6,813 nt of DNA from an uncultured Prevotellaceae bacterium (GTDB lineage Bacteria > Bacteroidota > Bacteroidia > Bacteroidales > Muribaculaceae): contig CALGGO010000118.1 in assembly GCA_937916085.1 (NCBI GenBank), forward strand, positions 1-6,813, written 5' to 3'. Both the position numbers and the translations under genes were made by a program. Under the pieces are notes generated by a model that saw only the letters and a program-made list of their open reading frames with translations, was not told the DNA's origin and did no database searches. Shown here piece by piece: positions 5,328 through 6,813 of this stretch; the first letter of the stretch is position 1; the number at the start of each line of letters is the position of its first letter.

Positions 5328-6482
5328 ATCTATCACCGCCCGGTTCGCCGCGTCCACCTTCTTCTCGTTGAAGCGTATGTATATGCTCGTCACATCGAGA
5401 CCGGGGATGCTGTGCCCCAGGGCGTGCGCTATCACGTCTATCGGCGTGTCTATCTCGGCGGCTAATGTGCCCCAGGTGTGGCGGCTCCAGTACGAGCTCA
5501 AATCGGGGAACAGAGCCTCGCCCTCGGGCTTGCGCCCGCTGCGGTACTTCTTCCCTATGTTTTTCAGCGCGTCGTTCATGCGGTGCAGCCAGTTCAGGTG
5601 GTTGCCAACCCTGTCGAGGGGGCTGAGGAGCCATTTCTCGCCCTTGTAGCGCTCTATGATTTCCATCGCCTCGGGCTCCACCTTTATGCTGTAGAGCTTG
5701 CCCGTCTTGGCGCGCGTGTATTCTATCCTGCCGCCCCTGAGGCTCTTCTTCGTCAGGTGCAGCAGGTCGGCGGCGTTGATGCCCATGAGGTAGAACATGA
5801 GCATGAAGATGTCGCGGTACGGCTTCTGGAACTCCTCGCACGGATAGTCGCGCAGCAGGCGCAGCTCCTCCACGCTCAGGCTGCGCTTCCTCGTCTTCTC
5901 GTGGCGTATCCTGAACCTTGCGAAGGGATAGTTCCTTGTCTTGCCCTCGTCAATCGCCCAGTTGAACACCGCCCTGATGTTGCGCAGGTGGATAGCCACC
6001 GTGTTCACCCTCATCGTCGCGGAGCATTTCTGCTCGAAGGATTTCAGCCAGCCCGCGTCAACGCTTTCCAGGTCAGCCGATTGGTCAAATTCTGACACCC
6101 TCTTCGCCGTCTGCTTGTAGAGGCCCACGGTGCGCCCCGATTTCTGCGCTGCGAAAGCCTCGATGGCGTGTGTCAATTTCTGACCCGTTTTTCTTGCAGG
6201 GTTTATCGCCTGCTGCACGAGCGGCTTCACCTGTGCCGCCGTGAGCCTGGCATTGGCTATCAGCACGTCCTCGACGGCTGTCAGTATCTCGTCGAGGCGG
6301 CGCCGCTTGGCGTTCCTGTTCCTGTCGTCTCTCGGGAACATCGTGCCCTGGAGACCGCCCGTCGTGGACAGCCCCGTGGCGGCGAGGAAGCGGTCACCGT
6401 TGTGTGAGATTCTGAGAAAGACTTTCATGCCGCCGTCTTTGTCTCTCCTTTTCTCGCTTGTGAAGATTGCAATGTTGCTCAT
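5310..6482 (-). CDS. Terminal integrase, Bacteroidetes-type tyrosine recombinase, 390 aa
   Basis: Likely catalyses integration and excision of the element at the adjacent tRNA-Arg. Numbering from the chosen start at 6482: arm-type DNA-binding domain about 4-70 (IAIFTSEKRRDKDGG, then FLRISHNG), core-binding helices about 100-190, catalytic domain about 200-390. Catalytic positions: Asn236 in GINAADL where most families have Arg, Lys259 in AKTGK, Tyr331-x-x-Arg334-His335 in SYWSRHTWGT where the first His is usual, His357 in LGHS, and nucleophile Tyr368 in SIYIRF. From general knowledge, replacement of the first Arg is seen across a clade of Bacteroidetes element integrases, IntDOT being a known case of a missing Arg I, so the enzyme is probably active. 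The frame extends to ATG 6539, but that would add 19 unconserved-looking residues and run into the iteron at 6532-6540, so 6482 is preferred. Confidence 0.9.
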   Translation of the reverse strand: MSNIAIFTSEKRRDKDGGMKVFLRISHNGDRFLAATGLSTTGGLQGTMFPRDDRNRNAKRRRLDEILTAVEDVLIANARLTAAQVKPLVQQAINPARKTGQKLTHAIEAFAAQKSGRTVGLYKQTAKRVSEFDQSADLESVDAGWLKSFEQKCSATMRVNTVAIHLRNIRAVFNWAIDEGKTRNYPFARFRIRHEKTRKRSLSVEELRLLRDYPCEEFQKPYRDIFMLMFYLMGINAADLLHLTKKSLRGGRIEYTRAKTGKLYSIKVEPEAMEIIERYKGEKWLLSPLDRVGNHLNWLHRMNDALKNIGKKYRSGRKPEGEALFPDLSSYWSRHTWGTLAAEIDTPIDVIAHALGHSIPGLDVTSIYIRFNEKKVDAANRAVIDFVNRK

Positions 6483-6531
6483 TTCTCTGTCGGTTTTATG
6501 CGCTGGTCTCCAACGTGTTGCAGCCGCAGTG

Positions 6532-6552
6532 GTGACCAATCTGGTGACCTGA
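6532..6552. repeat. Iteron pair 1, GTGACC motif spaced 12 bp
   Basis: GTGACCAAT at 6532-6540 and GTGACCTGA at 6544-6552, 12 bp start to start, about one helical turn apart. A second pair with the same spacing lies at 6631-6651. Likely integrase-arm or accessory-protein binding sites. Confidence 0.5.
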
Positions 6553-6630
6553 CCGCGAGCCGCGCGGAAATCAGGCTGTCGCCCCTGGGTCTGCTATGCC
6601 CCTGTCAATAAAGGATTCACAGAAATCCCG

Positions 6631-6651
6631 GTCGCCAATTTAGTCACCAAT
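6631..6651. repeat. Iteron pair 2, GTCRCCAAT motif spaced 12 bp
   Basis: GTCGCCAAT at 6631-6639 and GTCACCAAT at 6643-6651, again 12 bp start to start, exactly 99 bp from pair 1. CCAATCG (6647-6653) at its end recurs at 6751-6757 near the tRNA. Confidence 0.55.
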
Positions 6652-6653
6652 CG

Positions 6654-6673
6654 TGTCCTTTTATGTCCTTTTA
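6654..6673. repeat. 10-bp perfect tandem direct repeat
   Basis: TGTCCTTTTA occurs twice back to back at 6654-6663 and 6664-6673, directly after iteron pair 2. It may be part of the attachment region or a slippage product. Confidence 0.7.
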
Positions 6674-6770
6674 TGCCACTCAAAATACCCTCAATTCGCA
6701 AAGAAATCAGAAAGTCTTGAGTCTTTTTAAAACCGCCAACAATCTGATTTCCAATCGTTTAATCAAATCG

Positions 6771-6813
6771 TGAATCGGCTGGGATTCGAACCCAGGACCC
6801 ACAGCTTAGAAGG
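6771..6813 (-). tRNA. tRNA-Arg(UCU), 3' part; 5' part beyond the window
   Basis: On the minus strand, reading from the right edge: last base of the anticodon stem (6813), loop CTTCTAA (6812-6806) with anticodon TCT, 3' anticodon stem GCTGT (6805-6801), variable loop GGGTC (6800-6796), T stem CTGGG, T loop TTCGAAT and stem CCCAG (6795-6779), 3' acceptor strand CCGATTC (6778-6772) and discriminator A (6771). CCA is not encoded, so it would be added after transcription. The 3' end faces the integrase, marking it as the probable integration target. Confidence 0.9.

Larger units (their letters stand above)
6483..6770. other. Non-coding attachment region between integrase and tRNA
   Basis: These 288 nt have no convincing gene and no clear TTTG/TAnnTTTG promoter on the minus strand. 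They hold paired GTSRCC iterons (6532-6552 and 6631-6651), a 10-bp tandem repeat, a 9-bp inverted repeat (6703-6711 with 6743-6751) and AATCG repeated at 6753-6757, 6766-6770 and 6773-6777, the last inside the tRNA acceptor stem. Position between an outward-pointing integrase and a tRNA 3' end suggests an attachment site with its arm sites. The exact crossover needs the other element end. Confidence 0.65.

Noticed and set aside
5068..6095. Long plus-strand open frames opposite the integrase and the DUF2400-like gene
   Set aside because: They are GC-rich antisense shadows of the two minus-strand genes, with no motif, promoter or start context.
6483..6539. Integrase start at ATG 6539
   Set aside because: The extra 19 residues look unconserved, and that ATG falls inside an iteron of the attachment region. 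Met at 6482 begins directly at the arm-binding domain.

Overview
The window looks like the tRNA-proximal end of an integrated mobile element in a Bacteroidales genome. Three things point to Bacteroidetes. Two promoter-like sites match the group's TTTG-N19-TAnnTTTG consensus. Start codons follow A/T-rich leaders, often ending ACT, without clear Shine-Dalgarno sequences. The terminal integrase belongs to a Bacteroidetes-type tyrosine recombinase clade in which the first catalytic Arg is replaced by Asn. I cannot name a genus.

Left to right: (1) 1-137 is the 3' end of a gene coding for at least two tandem 21-residue repeats. (2) 138-316 holds a strong hairpin and a near-perfect Bacteroidetes promoter. 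(3) 317-4410 is a rightward run of eight genes: 317-751 and 765-953 share a CTGEFY-type domain; 1055-1381 is a very acidic small protein; 1437-1943 is unrecognised and overlaps by 44 nt an Xre-type helix-turn-helix regulator at 1900-2271; 2448-2954 is unrecognised; 3046-3978 is a 310-residue tyrosine recombinase with a full catalytic set; 4003-4410 is a helical unknown. Several of the gaps hold long hairpins without U-tracts, and the run ends in a textbook intrinsic terminator at 4417-4454. The simplest reading is one accessory operon driven mainly by the promoter at 254-284.

(4) On the minus strand, the terminal integrase (6482 to 5310) is followed after 17 nt by a 279-residue protein (5292 to 4453) distantly resembling the DUF2400/TIGR02757 family. 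That gene has its own promoter-like sequence inside the end of the integrase gene. (5) 6483-6770 is non-coding and carries paired GTSRCC(AAT) iterons plus direct and inverted repeats, as expected of an attachment region. (6) 6771-6813 is the 3' part of tRNA-Arg(UCU) on the minus strand. An integrase pointing away from a tRNA 3' end across a repeat-rich gap is the standard layout for integration into a tRNA gene.

The element's other end is not in the window, so whether it is a conjugative or mobilisable element, a prophage or a genomic island cannot be decided. Most cargo proteins here are not recognisable by eye. The points most worth a second look are the hairpin-separated gene run with an internal recombinase, the DUF2400-like gene beside the integrase, and the structured GC-rich gap at 2306-2396.
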